Assembly: GCA_035498175.1 (NCBI GenBank)
Contig: DATKAJ010000072.1
Location: 1 to 64,000, forward strand
Source of the DNA: JALORV01 sp035498175
GTDB taxonomy: Bacteria > Pseudomonadota > Gammaproteobacteria > Burkholderiales > Burkholderiaceae_F
Reading direction: 5' to 3'
Length of the DNA stretch: 64,000 bases
Within the stretch, counting starts at the first letter, position 1. Each line of letters opens with the position of its first letter. Shown piece after piece: positions 8,339-17,029 of the stretch. The position numbers and the translations under genes are program-made. Below the pieces are notes generated by a model. It saw only the letters and a program-made list of their open reading frames with translations, was not told the origin of the DNA and ran no database searches.

Positions 8339-10414
8339 TCAGCCCTCGAAGATGTGCTTCAGTGCCTCGATTGGCTGCGCCTTCAGTACATCGAGCAGGT
8401 TGTTGAACTGATCGGTCCAGAGCGACAGACCGCGGACCGGTTCGAGCGCTTCGGCCACGTCGAGTTCAGGCGCGGAAAATGGTTCCGCATTCGCACTGAT
8501 CAGCACCCAGTCGCTCGTCGAACCCGGCTCAGGCGGCTTGTCGGCGACCAGACGCACCTGCAGGCCGAGCTCGCTGCCGATGTTCGCCAGGACCGGTTTC
8601 AGGTCGAGGAAACGGTTCGAGATATGGACCGCGAGCACGCCTCCCGGCGCGAGCTGCCGCATGTACATCGCGATCGCCTGACGCGTGATCAGGTGCACCG
8701 GGATCGAGTCGCTCGAAAACGCGTCTATCGCCAGCACATCGAATTTCTGCGGCGTGCTCTGGGCGAGCTCGCGTTCCATCGACAGGCGCGCGTCGCCGAT
8801 CACGAACTCGAGTTGCGCGGGCGAGGCGTTCAGGAAGTCGAAATAGCGACGGGACAGCTGCAACACGTCGGGGTCGAGCTCGTAGAAGCGGACGACATCG
8901 CCAGCTCGCCCATACGCCGAGAGCGTGCCGACGCCGAGGCCGACGACGCCGATCCTGACCGGACCAGCGGCCTGCCTGGCGGCGATCGCCCGGCCGACAC
9001 CAGAGGTGCGTGCGTAGTACGTGTTGGGTTCCAGACGGTCGGGGTTGATGGTGAACTGTTCGCCGTGCAGGATCACCCCGTGCAGCAGGCGCCGCACCTG
9101 AAAGTCGCCGGTGCCCTGTTCGCGAACGCGGAGCATTCCGTAGAAGTTTCGGTGGATGTAGACGACGTCGTTGCGGACGAACCCGACGTACTCGATGCCG
9201 TACCAGCCGGTGGCGAGTGTCGCAATGATGGCGGGGCCGACGAGCCAGGCATTGCGCCACACGACCACCACAGCGAGCGCGGCCAGCAGCAGCAGTGCCA
9301 GTGGCAACTCGAAATAGGCGGGAAAGATGCGCGGTGCGACCAGCCCCACAAACAGTCCTCCGAGCGCGCCGCCGAGCGAGATCGTCAGATAAAAGTGCGT
9401 CAGGTACCGAGGTGCCGGCTTGCGGTGTGCCAGTTCGCCATTGCAGAACAGCACCGCCATGAACATGCCGAACGTGTACAGAGGCACTGCGACCGAGATG
9501 TCGAGGACGCCGCGTGCAAGCGACAGCCCGGCGGCCATCGCGACGATCAGCACCAGCGTGATGAACAGCCACCATTTCTGCTCGTACCAGCCGCGCCCGC
9601 CGCGCCCTTCGAAGGCGATCACGAAGGTCAGCAGGTACAGCGATAACGGCAGCACCCAAAGGAAGGGCACCGAGGCGATGTTCTGCGTGATGTGGCTGGT
9701 GGAAGCCAGCAGCATCACCGAGCCCAGGGTCGAGAACGCGAGCCAGAGCAGCACATCACTGGCCGAAGGCCGAGGCGCGGCCGGGGGAGGCGTAGCGGGC
9801 GCCTCCGGCAAGGCCAGCGCATGCGGTGCGCCCATACGCCGGCCAACCTTCCAGGCCGACACGCCGCAGCAGGCGACGAACAGCGCGTAAAACGCGCTCC
9901 ACACCATCGACTGCGTCGACGAGCTCGAAAACGGCTCGATCGCAAACGGAAATGCCAGGAGTCCGACCAGTGAACCGAAGTTCGACAGGGCAAAGAGCCG
10001 ATACACCGATTTCTCCGGAAACTGCGGCGCCACCCACTTCTGCAGCAGGGGACCAGTGGTCGAGAGCAGGAAGTAGGGCAGCCCAATCGTTGCCAGCAGC
10101 AGCACGATGATGTGCAGCGCGGCGTCGGTTCCGCCTTCGGGCTTCAGGCTCGCGTTCGGGATGACCGGCAGGAACAGCAGGCTCGCCAGCAGCAGCGCGA
10201 TGTGCAGCCAGGACTGAGTGCGTTCATCGAGGCGACGTGTAATGACATGGGCGTAGGTGTATCCGGCCAGCAGCACGACCTGGAAGAACACCAGGCACGT
10301 GATCCACACGGCCGACGTCCCCCCGAACCACGGCAGGATCTGCTTGGCGATGATCGGCTGCACTAGGAACAGCAGGAACGCCGAAAGCAGGATCGTGGAG
10401 GCGAACAGGGGCAT
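8339..10414 (-). CDS. membrane-fused spermidine-synthase-like protein
   Basis: A 691-residue protein with two halves. The N-terminal part (about 1-400) has many hydrophobic segments arranged like a truncated transporter. The C-terminal part (about 430-690) is a Rossmann methyltransferase-fold domain of the spermidine synthase family: GVVGLGVGTLSAYG is the nucleotide-binding loop, FYELDPDVLQL the acidic strand end, and FDVLAIDAFSSDSIPVHL the region around the usual catalytic Asp. This architecture is widespread in Proteobacteria and has no firmly known substrate; true polyamine synthesis is uncertain. On the minus strand a TAGAAT -10 box lies at 10445-10450, about 30 bases before the ATG. Confidence 0.85.
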   Translation of the reverse strand: MPLFASTILLSAFLLFLVQPIIAKQILPWFGGTSAVWITCLVFFQVVLLAGYTYAHVITRRLDERTQSWLHIALLLASLLFLPVIPNASLKPEGGTDAALHIIVLLLATIGLPYFLLSTTGPLLQKWVAPQFPEKSVYRLFALSNFGSLVGLLAFPFAIEPFSSSSTQSMVWSAFYALFVACCGVSAWKVGRRMGAPHALALPEAPATPPPAAPRPSASDVLLWLAFSTLGSVMLLASTSHITQNIASVPFLWVLPLSLYLLTFVIAFEGRGGRGWYEQKWWLFITLVLIVAMAAGLSLARGVLDISVAVPLYTFGMFMAVLFCNGELAHRKPAPRYLTHFYLTISLGGALGGLFVGLVAPRIFPAYFELPLALLLLAALAVVVVWRNAWLVGPAIIATLATGWYGIEYVGFVRNDVVYIHRNFYGMLRVREQGTGDFQVRRLLHGVILHGEQFTINPDRLEPNTYYARTSGVGRAIAARQAAGPVRIGVVGLGVGTLSAYGRAGDVVRFYELDPDVLQLSRRYFDFLNASPAQLEFVIGDARLSMERELAQSTPQKFDVLAIDAFSSDSIPVHLITRQAIAMYMRQLAPGGVLAVHISNRFLDLKPVLANIGSELGLQVRLVADKPPEPGSTSDWVLISANAEPFSAPELDVAEALEPVRGLSLWTDQFNNLLDVLKAQPIEALKHIFEG

Positions 10415-10687
10415 TGCGTGGGACGGGGCGGTGCAAAGCGCGCAATTCTATGCGTCGATCGTGTACGCGATGCTTCGCTCCTCGGGTATGCGGCCCCGCG
10501 GGTCGAAGCGCGCATTCGCCGCGGGACGCGCAGCTTTCCCTTCCGTCCTGGAGGGGAAGGCAGGGATAGGGCGCGCCTCTCCTCCCGCACGGAGGGAGGA
10601 CGGAGTCGCGCCTTGTCAATCGGCGGAGCGCGCGGCCGCTCGGGCGCGCAGCCGACTAGCCAATCGTAGCGCGCACGTCGTGCGCTC
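10415..10687. other. 273-base intergenic region with hairpin repeats
   Basis: No gene was recognised. It holds the promoter-like TAGAAT of the spermidine-synthase-like gene near its left end, and two stem-loops at 10535-10600. The right part resembles the smg-topB intergenic region at 15230-15420, as described under the repeat entries. Confidence 0.6.
10535..10600. repeat. pyrimidine/purine stem-loop pair, intergenic repeat copy A
   Basis: The first hairpin has an imperfect stem, 10535-10544 with 10550-10559 (8 of 10 bases pair), around a GTCCT loop. The second has a perfect 7-base stem: TCCTCCC at 10580-10586 and GGGAGGA at 10594-10600. A similar CTCC/GGAGG element with the loop CTCCT occurs at 15273-15291. 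Both are followed by related GC-rich sequence containing CGGCGG, GGCYGCTC and GCCGACT. They look like diverged copies of a short intergenic repeat. Confidence 0.45.
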
Positions 10688-12184
10688 TCAATTCGGCGCG
10701 TGAATATTGCTGCCGGACAGGCAGGGATCGAGTTCGGCGCCGAAGGCGATGCGGTCGATCGCGGCGGCGCCGCTGTTGTTGATCACGCCCACGTACTGCC
10801 GTACGCCGCCGACGAAACTGGCGGTACGCGCGGCCGCCCCGTAGGGGTCCGTGTACCACAGCGTCCCGCCGCCGCCGTTGACGATCCGCGTCGTGCCGAT
10901 CGTCACAGTGCGCCGGCATCCGTTGAACACGCTGCGTGGATCGTCGAAGCCGACACGGTTGACCCGCAGGGTGAACGGACCGTTGGGCGCGATGCCCGAG
11001 CATTCGGGACCACGTGCCTGACGGACGATCAGCGCGGCGCGATCCGGATCGTCGATGACTTCTCCGCTCAGGCTGATGCCGATGTAGCAGAGGTTGACAG
11101 TGCGGGCGAGTCCGTTGACCTGCGTGACGTCAAAGTAGCGCGACGGCGAGGTGACGGCGAACGACGGATCGACAAAGACGAGTTCGGAGCCGTCGAGGCG
11201 CCGGAGCGAAAGCGCCGAATACCAGGTTTCGGTCAGTCCACCGATAAAATCCGAGGTCTGACCGATCGGTACGAGGACGGCGGGATAAACGTTGTCCGAG
11301 CCGGTCGGAATGACGCGTCCGCGTTCAGCGCCGCCCGCGGGCGATATCAGCGGCTGCGCCGTGCCGAAGCGCACTGTCGAGTACGTGTCGTTGCCCTGAA
11401 AGACCGTGAACTCACCCGGGTTGCCGAAGGTCGTCATCGCGGTGACGATCACCTTGCCGCCGTAGACCGCGGCGTCGGCACCGCGGCTGCAATCGGCGGC
11501 ATACAGCGCCTCGTGCAGGTTGCTCGCGTACGAGTCTGCCGAGTACGTCTCCTGGTGCAGCAGCGTCAGCACATCGCATGACAGATCGAAGGCCTGCACC
11601 TGTCCGTTTACGGTGCGCGTGCGCGTGACGCCGTTTTCCCAGGCGATCTTGTAGCCGTAATGGTCCTCGTCGCGGTTGGCGTTCGCGATGCCATTGGCGC
11701 TGTTGTAGGCACGCAGTTGCTCCGAGGCATAGCCGAACGGCACGCCACTGGCGTCGCGCTCGGCGTCGTCGATCGTGCCATTGCCGTTGAGATCGAACGC
11801 GAAATGATTTCGCACCGAATCCCAGAGCGCCGAGCCGCGCGGATCGCGGCCGTGCTCGTGCCCGAACGAACAGGTCTTGCCCGTGGCCGGGTCGGTTGCG
11901 GTCGGCGGATGCCACGTCGGGTATTTCTTGCCATCGGGCCCGATCACGAAGTAGCTGTCGTGAAATGCTTGCGTGCAGGTGTCGTAGGTCGTGTTCGGTG
12001 TCCACCGGCCCATCGCGGCGCTGTTCGGGCGGCTGCCGGGGTCAGTGCCGCCGCCGCCACCACCCGAACTGCTGCTCGTACCTTCGCAGGAGATCAAGGC
12101 CGCACCCGTCAGCATGAACATCGCGGCGAGCGGCGCCGCGGCGCGTGCCAGCGTCATCAGCTTGCAGACAAATGCGCGGTTCAT
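10688..12184 (-). CDS. secreted lipoprotein of unknown function with one EF-hand-like loop
   Basis: A 498-residue protein I do not recognise. It has a basic N-terminus, a hydrophobic segment and a lipobox ending at Cys33 (LISC), then a Ser/Gly-rich linker (SSSSGGGGGG, about 37-46), so it is probably a lipoprotein. Near the N-terminus are CSFGHEHGRDPRG (105-117) and a calcium-loop-like DLNGNGTIDDAE at 131-142, of the dockerin/EF-hand type. Several Cys residues (about 70, 105 and later) may form disulphides. The second half looks beta-rich and could be a carbohydrate-binding or adhesin-like domain, but that is only an impression. It follows DUF2905 by one base, so the two are probably co-transcribed. 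Confidence 0.75.
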   Translation of the reverse strand: MNRAFVCKLMTLARAAAPLAAMFMLTGAALISCEGTSSSSGGGGGGTDPGSRPNSAAMGRWTPNTTYDTCTQAFHDSYFVIGPDGKKYPTWHPPTATDPATGKTCSFGHEHGRDPRGSALWDSVRNHFAFDLNGNGTIDDAERDASGVPFGYASEQLRAYNSANGIANANRDEDHYGYKIAWENGVTRTRTVNGQVQAFDLSCDVLTLLHQETYSADSYASNLHEALYAADCSRGADAAVYGGKVIVTAMTTFGNPGEFTVFQGNDTYSTVRFGTAQPLISPAGGAERGRVIPTGSDNVYPAVLVPIGQTSDFIGGLTETWYSALSLRRLDGSELVFVDPSFAVTSPSRYFDVTQVNGLARTVNLCYIGISLSGEVIDDPDRAALIVRQARGPECSGIAPNGPFTLRVNRVGFDDPRSVFNGCRRTVTIGTTRIVNGGGGTLWYTDPYGAAARTASFVGGVRQYVGVINNSGAAAIDRIAFGAELDPCLSGSNIHAPN

Positions 12185-12185
12185 T

Positions 12186-12386
12186 TCAGCGTCGGAGCAG
12201 CCACACGATCAAGGAGACCACGAGCGAGATGACGATCGAGGTGGTCAGCGGAAAGTAGAACGAAAAGCCGTCGCGCTGCACGTGAAGGTCGCCCGGCAGC
12301 CGCCCGAGGCCAAGCCGCGCCAGCCAAGGCCAGAGAATGCCGACAACTACCGCGATGATTCCACCGACGATCAATACGCGTTGCAT
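12186..12386 (-). CDS. DUF2905 family small membrane protein
   Basis: A 66-residue protein with two transmembrane helices (about 3-22 and 45-63). They are separated by a loop with the family signature LGRLPGDLHVQRDGFSFYFP. This matches DUF2905, a small conserved inner-membrane family of unknown function. ATG at 12386 was chosen because the family begins there. Its TGA lies one base before the ATG of the downstream lipoprotein gene. Confidence 0.88.
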   Translation of the reverse strand: MQRVLIVGGIIAVVVGILWPWLARLGLGRLPGDLHVQRDGFSFYFPLTTSIVISLVVSLIVWLLRR

Positions 12387-12447
12387 GAAGCCAGCATAGT
12401 CCCGCCGCCGATGCACGCGCAGTGACGCCAACGGATGACGCGCTCGC

Positions 12448-15117
12448 TCAGCGGCGCACCGTCTTGGCGGTCTTCGGGGCCCTTTTGGCGGCACTCTTCA
12501 CCGCTTTGGTCGCTCGCGCAGGCGGCGACGATGTGGCGGTGCTGCTGCCGCGTGCGGCGGCGGTCCGCGCCGGTCCGGCTGCGCGTGGCTTCCGGTGTGC
12601 GCCTGCGGCCGCCGGCTCAGTGGCCTCAGCGGCGCCCTTGCCTGTGGAGCGCCCCGGGACGCGCGCAGGTCGAGTCCGCGGTTCGAACTCGAAACCGACC
12701 GTGCCGTCCTCCTTGCGTACCAGGAACGCCGCGAACTTGCGGCGTGTCCGGTTCGACACAAAGCCGCGCAACACCTCGGTACGGCCGTCCTTGAGCAGCC
12801 TTTCCATCTGCGCGCGTTCGACCGGCTGCTGCAGGATCACCTTGCCCGAGCGGAAATCGCAGGTCCTCTCGGGGCCGGTGGCGCGCTCGCACAGGTAGGT
12901 CATCGGCTGCTCGAACACACGGCCGCCGCATTTCGGGCAAAGGCCGACGGGCTCCTGCCCACTGAAATCGACGGCCTCGTCCTGCGTGCCGCCATCGCTC
13001 GCCTGGCCGAAATCGAACTCGAGCTTGTGCTCGGGCGTGAGCTTGAGTACGGCCGAAAACGGGCGCCCCATCTTGCTGATGAAGCCCGACATCGGACCGA
13101 TCGTGCCCTTGGCCAGCAGTTCCTCGACCTCCTCGACCTCGAACGAGCGGCTGCCCGGATGCTTAGGCAGCGAGAAGTCGCAGTTCGTGCAGGCGAAGCG
13201 GCGGTAGTTCTCGACGACCGTCTTGCCGCACTTCGGGCAGGGCGTGGCGAGGCGCGCCGGATCTTCGATCGGTACCGTGTCCGACTCGTAGCTCTTGGCC
13301 TGCTTGACGATCTTCTTCGTCACGCCGGCGATCTCGCGCATGAACAGATCGCGCTTGAGCTTGCCGCGCTCCATCAGCGCCAGCTTGAACTCCCATTCGC
13401 CGGTCAATTCCGGGGCGGTCAGCTCCGGCACGTCGAGACCTTTCAGCAGCGTCATCAGGTCGAACGCCTTGTGCGTTGGCCGCAGGTCCTTGCCATCGCG
13501 CACCATGTAGCGCTGGTCGATCAGGTTCTCGATGATCTGCGCCCGCGTGGCCGGAGTGCCGAGGCCCTTGCCTGCCATCGCCGCGCGCAGCTCGTCGTCG
13601 TCGATCAGCTTGCCGGCCCCTTCCATCGCCGTGAGCAGCGTCGCCTCCGTGTAGCGCGGCGGCGGCCGGGTTGCCAATGCCACCGATTCGATGGCGGAAG
13701 TGCGCACGCGCTCGAGCGGCTCGACCTTCACCAGCGCGCCCTGCTCTTCGACCGCCTCGCGGCCGTAGATCGCGAGCCAGCCGGGCTCGACCAGCACCTT
13801 GCCTTCGGTCTTGAACGCATGCGCTTCGACTCGCGTGATGCGCGTCGTGACCAGGTATTCGGCCGCCGGGAAGAACACCGCAAGGAAGCGCTTGACCACC
13901 AGGTCGTAGAGCTTCGCCTCTGCTTCGGACAGGTGGCCCGGAGACTGCAGCGTCGGGATGATCGCGAAGTGGTCGGAGATCTTCGAGTTGTCGAAGATGC
14001 GCTTGTTCGGCTTGACCCAACCGCCCTTCTGGACTTGCCTAGCGAAGGTCTTGTAGGCGGATTCGCCGGCCAGCACATCCATTGTTTTCTTGACGACGCC
14101 GAGATAGTCCTCGGGGAGTGCGCGGGCGTCGGTCCGCGGATACGTCAGGACCTTGTGCTTCTCGTACAGCGCCTGCGCGATCGACAGCGTGGTCTTGGCC
14201 GAGAAGCCGAACCTCCCGTTGCCCTCGCGCTGCAGTGACGTCAGGTCGAAGAGCAGCGGCGAAAGCTGCGTGCTCGGCTTCGATTCCTCGCTGACCTCGC
14301 CGGGCTTGCCACGGCAGGCAGCGACGATGGCCGCCGCTTTCTTCTCTTCCCACAGGCGTTCGGCGCGCGCGTCCGGGTCGTCGCTCTTCTTGAAGTTCTC
14401 GTCGAACCAGCGGCCCTCGTACTGGCCTGCCTTCGCATCAAATGTCGCGCGAACTTCCCAATAGTCCCGCGGCACGAAGCGACGGATCTTCTCCTCACGC
14501 TCGGCGACGATCGCGAGCGTCGGCGTCTGCACGCGCCCGACAGTGGTCAGATAGAAGCCGCCCTCTTTGCTGTTGAAGGCGGTCATCGCGCGGGTGCCGT
14601 TGATGCCGACCAGCCAGTCGGCCTCCGAGCGGCTGCGTGCCGCGTCGGCGAGCGGCAGCATCTCGTCGTCGCTGCGCAGTGCCCCGAACGCCTCGCGGAT
14701 CGCAGACTGCGTCATCGACTGCAGCCACAGCCGGTGCACCGGCTGTCGCGCCTTCGCCGCCTGCACGATGTAGCGGAAGATCAACTCGCCCTCGCGCCCG
14801 GCATCACAGGCGTTGATCAGCTCGCCGACGTCCTTGCGCTTGATGAGCTTCAACAGGACCTTGAGCCGCGATTCGCTCTTCCCGATCGGTGCCAGGTCGA
14901 AGTGCGGCGGAATCACGGGCAGGTGCGTGAACGTCCACTTGCCGCGCTTGACGTCGTGGGACTCCGGTGCCTTCAGCTCGAGCAGGTGCCCGACCGCCGA
15001 CGAAAGCACGTAACGGTCACTCTCGAAGTAGTCCTGCTGCTTGGTGAAGCCACCGAGTGCGCGCGCGATGTCCGCGGCGACGGAGGGCTTCTCGGCAATG
15101 ATCAGGGCTTTGGACAT
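12448..15117 (-). CDS. topB: DNA topoisomerase III (type IA)
   Basis: An 889-residue type IA topoisomerase that decatenates and relaxes DNA. The TOPRIM domain starts at residue 1 (MSKALIIAEKPSVAAD), with the metal site NACDAGREGE around 105-111. The catalytic tyrosine is Tyr326 in LTYPRTDAR. Two C-terminal zinc-ribbon motifs follow (CPKCGKT...CTNC and CPKCGGR...C). The last 70 residues are rich in Ala, Lys and Arg, typical of DNA-binding tails in this group. The start ATG at 15117 gives the standard topoisomerase III N-terminus. There is no Shine-Dalgarno sequence before it, and a terminator-like hairpin ends about 16 bases upstream. Next gene upstream on the strand: smg. Confidence 0.93.
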   Translation of the reverse strand: MSKALIIAEKPSVAADIARALGGFTKQQDYFESDRYVLSSAVGHLLELKAPESHDVKRGKWTFTHLPVIPPHFDLAPIGKSESRLKVLLKLIKRKDVGELINACDAGREGELIFRYIVQAAKARQPVHRLWLQSMTQSAIREAFGALRSDDEMLPLADAARSRSEADWLVGINGTRAMTAFNSKEGGFYLTTVGRVQTPTLAIVAEREEKIRRFVPRDYWEVRATFDAKAGQYEGRWFDENFKKSDDPDARAERLWEEKKAAAIVAACRGKPGEVSEESKPSTQLSPLLFDLTSLQREGNGRFGFSAKTTLSIAQALYEKHKVLTYPRTDARALPEDYLGVVKKTMDVLAGESAYKTFARQVQKGGWVKPNKRIFDNSKISDHFAIIPTLQSPGHLSEAEAKLYDLVVKRFLAVFFPAAEYLVTTRITRVEAHAFKTEGKVLVEPGWLAIYGREAVEEQGALVKVEPLERVRTSAIESVALATRPPPRYTEATLLTAMEGAGKLIDDDELRAAMAGKGLGTPATRAQIIENLIDQRYMVRDGKDLRPTHKAFDLMTLLKGLDVPELTAPELTGEWEFKLALMERGKLKRDLFMREIAGVTKKIVKQAKSYESDTVPIEDPARLATPCPKCGKTVVENYRRFACTNCDFSLPKHPGSRSFEVEEVEELLAKGTIGPMSGFISKMGRPFSAVLKLTPEHKLEFDFGQASDGGTQDEAVDFSGQEPVGLCPKCGGRVFEQPMTYLCERATGPERTCDFRSGKVILQQPVERAQMERLLKDGRTEVLRGFVSNRTRRKFAAFLVRKEDGTVGFEFEPRTRPARVPGRSTGKGAAEATEPAAAGAHRKPRAAGPARTAAARGSSTATSSPPARATKAVKSAAKRAPKTAKTVRR

Positions 15118-15126
15118 GGGTGCTGG

Positions 15127-15154
15127 AAAAAGAAACCGCCGGATCACGGCGGTT
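15127..15154 (-). terminator. terminator- or attenuator-like hairpin just before topB
   Basis: On the minus strand a perfect 7-base stem AACCGCC/GGCGGTT (plus-strand 15148-15154 and 15134-15140), with a 7-base loop, is followed at once by TTTCTTTTT-like sequence. It could end transcripts coming from smg. Because it lies only about 16 bases before the topB ATG, it could also act as a leader attenuator. Confidence 0.5.
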
Positions 15155-15272
15155 CTATATAAGGCACTTTCCTTTTTTCAGGATATCAACGAAACCCCGG
15201 AATCATGCAAGTGCCCGACGCGGAAAGAAAAAGTGGCTCCAGCCTGCTTAACGGCGGATGCGTGGTCCGCAC

Positions 15273-15291
15273 GCCCTCCCTCCTGGAGGGC
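15273..15291. repeat. perfect GCCCTCC/GGAGGGC hairpin, intergenic repeat copy B
   Basis: A 7-base perfect inverted repeat, GCCCTCC (15273-15279) and GGAGGGC (15285-15291), with the loop CTCCT. The following 130 bases share scattered blocks with the sequence after the hairpins at 10535-10600 (CGGCGG-GCG, GGCTGCTC/GGCCGCTC, GCCGACT, GTGCGCTC). It looks like a diverged second copy of the same element. Confidence 0.45.
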
Positions 15292-15418
15292 AGGTGGGGA
15301 GGGAACCCGGCCGTTTGAAACTCGGCGGCGCGTTTGGCTGCTCCCACGCGCGGCCGACTGACCTGTCCTTGCGCCGCGAGCGCACGTGCGCTCGCAGAAT
15401 CGCGTACGCGAGCGGCGC

Positions 15419-15889
15419 CTAATGCAGGTCCCGCTCCGATCCGTCGTGCAGCAGTTCCTCGAGCAGCAGCACGTCGATGTCCGCCTGCTGGCTCCAAAGC
15501 ACCATCAGCACGATGACCTTGATCTTGTGCAGCGGAATCGGCGTCTCCTCGATCGCGAGCGCACGCTCGATCACGATTTCGCGCTGGCTCGGTGTCAATT
15601 GCGCCGCGTGATCCAGGAAGCTCAGGAAACCGATCGAGTCCGCGCCGAGTCGCTCACTCTCGACCGCTGCGAACACACGAAACGAAGACTCGCTTTCCGG
15701 ACCGACGGCGACCGATTGCTCTGTCACGCTCTCCAGGCCCTGAAGCCAGGTCAGCGCCTCGTTGATTTCTTCGTCGTCGAACCCCGCGGCCGTCAGCTTG
15801 CGCGACAGCGAATCGGCATCCGGGCAGGCGTGAGGCGCGCCGTAGTTTTCATACAGGTAGACGAGAACGTCGAACACTGTGTGCGGCAC
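15419..15889 (-). CDS. smg: Smg protein (DUF494 family)
   Basis: A 156-residue homologue of Smg/DUF494. The opening VFDVLVYLYENY and the AGFDDEEINEALTWLQGL block are characteristic, as is the C-terminal VKVIVLMVLWSQ-like segment followed by the ELLHDG end. The family is conserved beside dprA and def in many beta- and gammaproteobacteria, and its biochemical role is unknown. The start is ambiguous: GTG at 15889 is given here, but GTG at 15877 would reproduce the usual M-F-D-V-L start. Neither has a strong ribosome-binding site. It lies 30 bases after dprA on the same strand. Confidence 0.88.
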   Translation of the reverse strand: MPHTVFDVLVYLYENYGAPHACPDADSLSRKLTAAGFDDEEINEALTWLQGLESVTEQSVAVGPESESSFRVFAAVESERLGADSIGFLSFLDHAAQLTPSQREIVIERALAIEETPIPLHKIKVIVLMVLWSQQADIDVLLLEELLHDGSERDLH

Positions 15890-15919
15890 TCTATGCGAGC
15901 ATGCGGCGGCTGTAAAGCC

Positions 15920-17011
15920 CTACCTCAACCTTTGGTAGCGGTTGCCGGGCAGACGCTCAATATCTTGGGCCAGCTCGAGCTCGAGCAGCGCGGCAGCAAG
16001 GTCGGCTGCGTCGCGGCCGGTGCGTTGTGCGAGCGTATCGAGATCGACGGGATCGTGGCCGATAAGCTCGAGCAGTTCCGAGGGCGAGGCGGGTTCGTTC
16101 TCCTCGCGGCGCGTCTCGCTGCGCCCGAGCCCGAGCTCCGCTGCGATGTCCTGCGCCGAGTCGACCAGCTTCGCGCCCTCGCGGATCAGCCTGTGGCATC
16201 CCTTGGCGAGCGGCGAATGGATCGAGCCCGGGACAGCAAACACATCGCGACCTGCATCGGCGGCGAAGCGGGCGGTGATCAGCGAGCCGGAACGTAGCGC
16301 AGCCTCCACCACGAGCACGCCGCGCGCGAGGCCCGCGATGATGCGGTTGCGGCGAGGGAAGTTCTGCGCGAGCGCCGGCGTGCGCAGCGGGAACTCGGAA
16401 ATCACCAGCCCTTCGTTGCGGATCCGCTGAGCGAGCGCGCGATTGCCGGCCGGATAGGTGATGTCGACTCCGGTGCCGACGACGGCGATCGTGCCGGCGT
16501 CGCTGCCCGCGTCGAGCGCGCCCTGGTGCGCGGCGGCGTCGATGCCGAGCGCGAGTCCGCTGACGATCGTGAGGCCCGAGCGCGCCAGCGCCGCCGCGAA
16601 GGCCGCGGCGTTCGCCAGGCCCTGCTGCGTGGCGTTGCGACTGCCGACGATGGCAAGCGCCGGACGTGTCAGCAATTCGACCCGTCCGACAGCAAATAAC
16701 AATGGCGGTGGGTCTGGTGTGTTGAGCAGCAGCTGCGGGTATTCGGCGTCGGCCAGCGAAACCAGCGCATGCTGCGGCGACGCCTGCAGCCAGTGCTCGG
16801 TGGCCTCGATGACGGACTGGACGTCCGCGCTGGCGTCCGAGGCGAGCAGGCCTGCCAGCGGCTCAGGGACGACGCGCGTCAGCGCGGCCAAGCCCGCGTC
16901 GAAGATCTGGTTAGGCAGGCCGAAGTGGCCGAGCAGATGGCGCGCAGTGCGCGGGCCGAGACCGGGAGTTGCGATCAGCCGCAGCCATGCCGCGCGTTCG
17001 GCGGCGAGCAT
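15920..17011 (-). CDS. dprA: DNA-processing protein DprA
   Basis: A 363-residue DprA/Smf, which loads RecA on incoming single-stranded DNA during natural transformation. An N-terminal helix-hairpin-helix-like region (TPGLGPRTARHLLGHFG) precedes the Rossmann-type DNA_processg_A domain. The signature residues are GSRNATQQG near 125, SGLALGIDAAAHQGAL near 150, VVGTGVDITYPAGN near 183, and SEFPLRTPALAQNFPRRNRIIAGLA near 210-235. A winged-helix C-terminal domain ends the protein (about 300-363). ATG at 17011 lies 18 bases after the stop of the LysM gene, so the two are likely co-transcribed with smg. Confidence 0.95.
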   Translation of the reverse strand: MLAAERAAWLRLIATPGLGPRTARHLLGHFGLPNQIFDAGLAALTRVVPEPLAGLLASDASADVQSVIEATEHWLQASPQHALVSLADAEYPQLLLNTPDPPPLLFAVGRVELLTRPALAIVGSRNATQQGLANAAAFAAALARSGLTIVSGLALGIDAAAHQGALDAGSDAGTIAVVGTGVDITYPAGNRALAQRIRNEGLVISEFPLRTPALAQNFPRRNRIIAGLARGVLVVEAALRSGSLITARFAADAGRDVFAVPGSIHSPLAKGCHRLIREGAKLVDSAQDIAAELGLGRSETRREENEPASPSELLELIGHDPVDLDTLAQRTGRDAADLAAALLELELAQDIERLPGNRYQRLR

Positions 17012-17029
17012 GGCTTCGGTTGCGGCCGG

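Larger units (their letters stand above)
15118..15418. other. 301-base intergenic region between smg and topB
   Basis: No gene was recognised. From the topB side it contains a terminator-like hairpin (15127-15154, minus strand), an AT-rich patch including TATATA (15156-15161) and TTGATA on the minus strand near 15180, and then a GC-rich block with a perfect CTCC/GGAGG hairpin (15273-15291) related to the repeat at 10535-10600. Confidence 0.6.
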
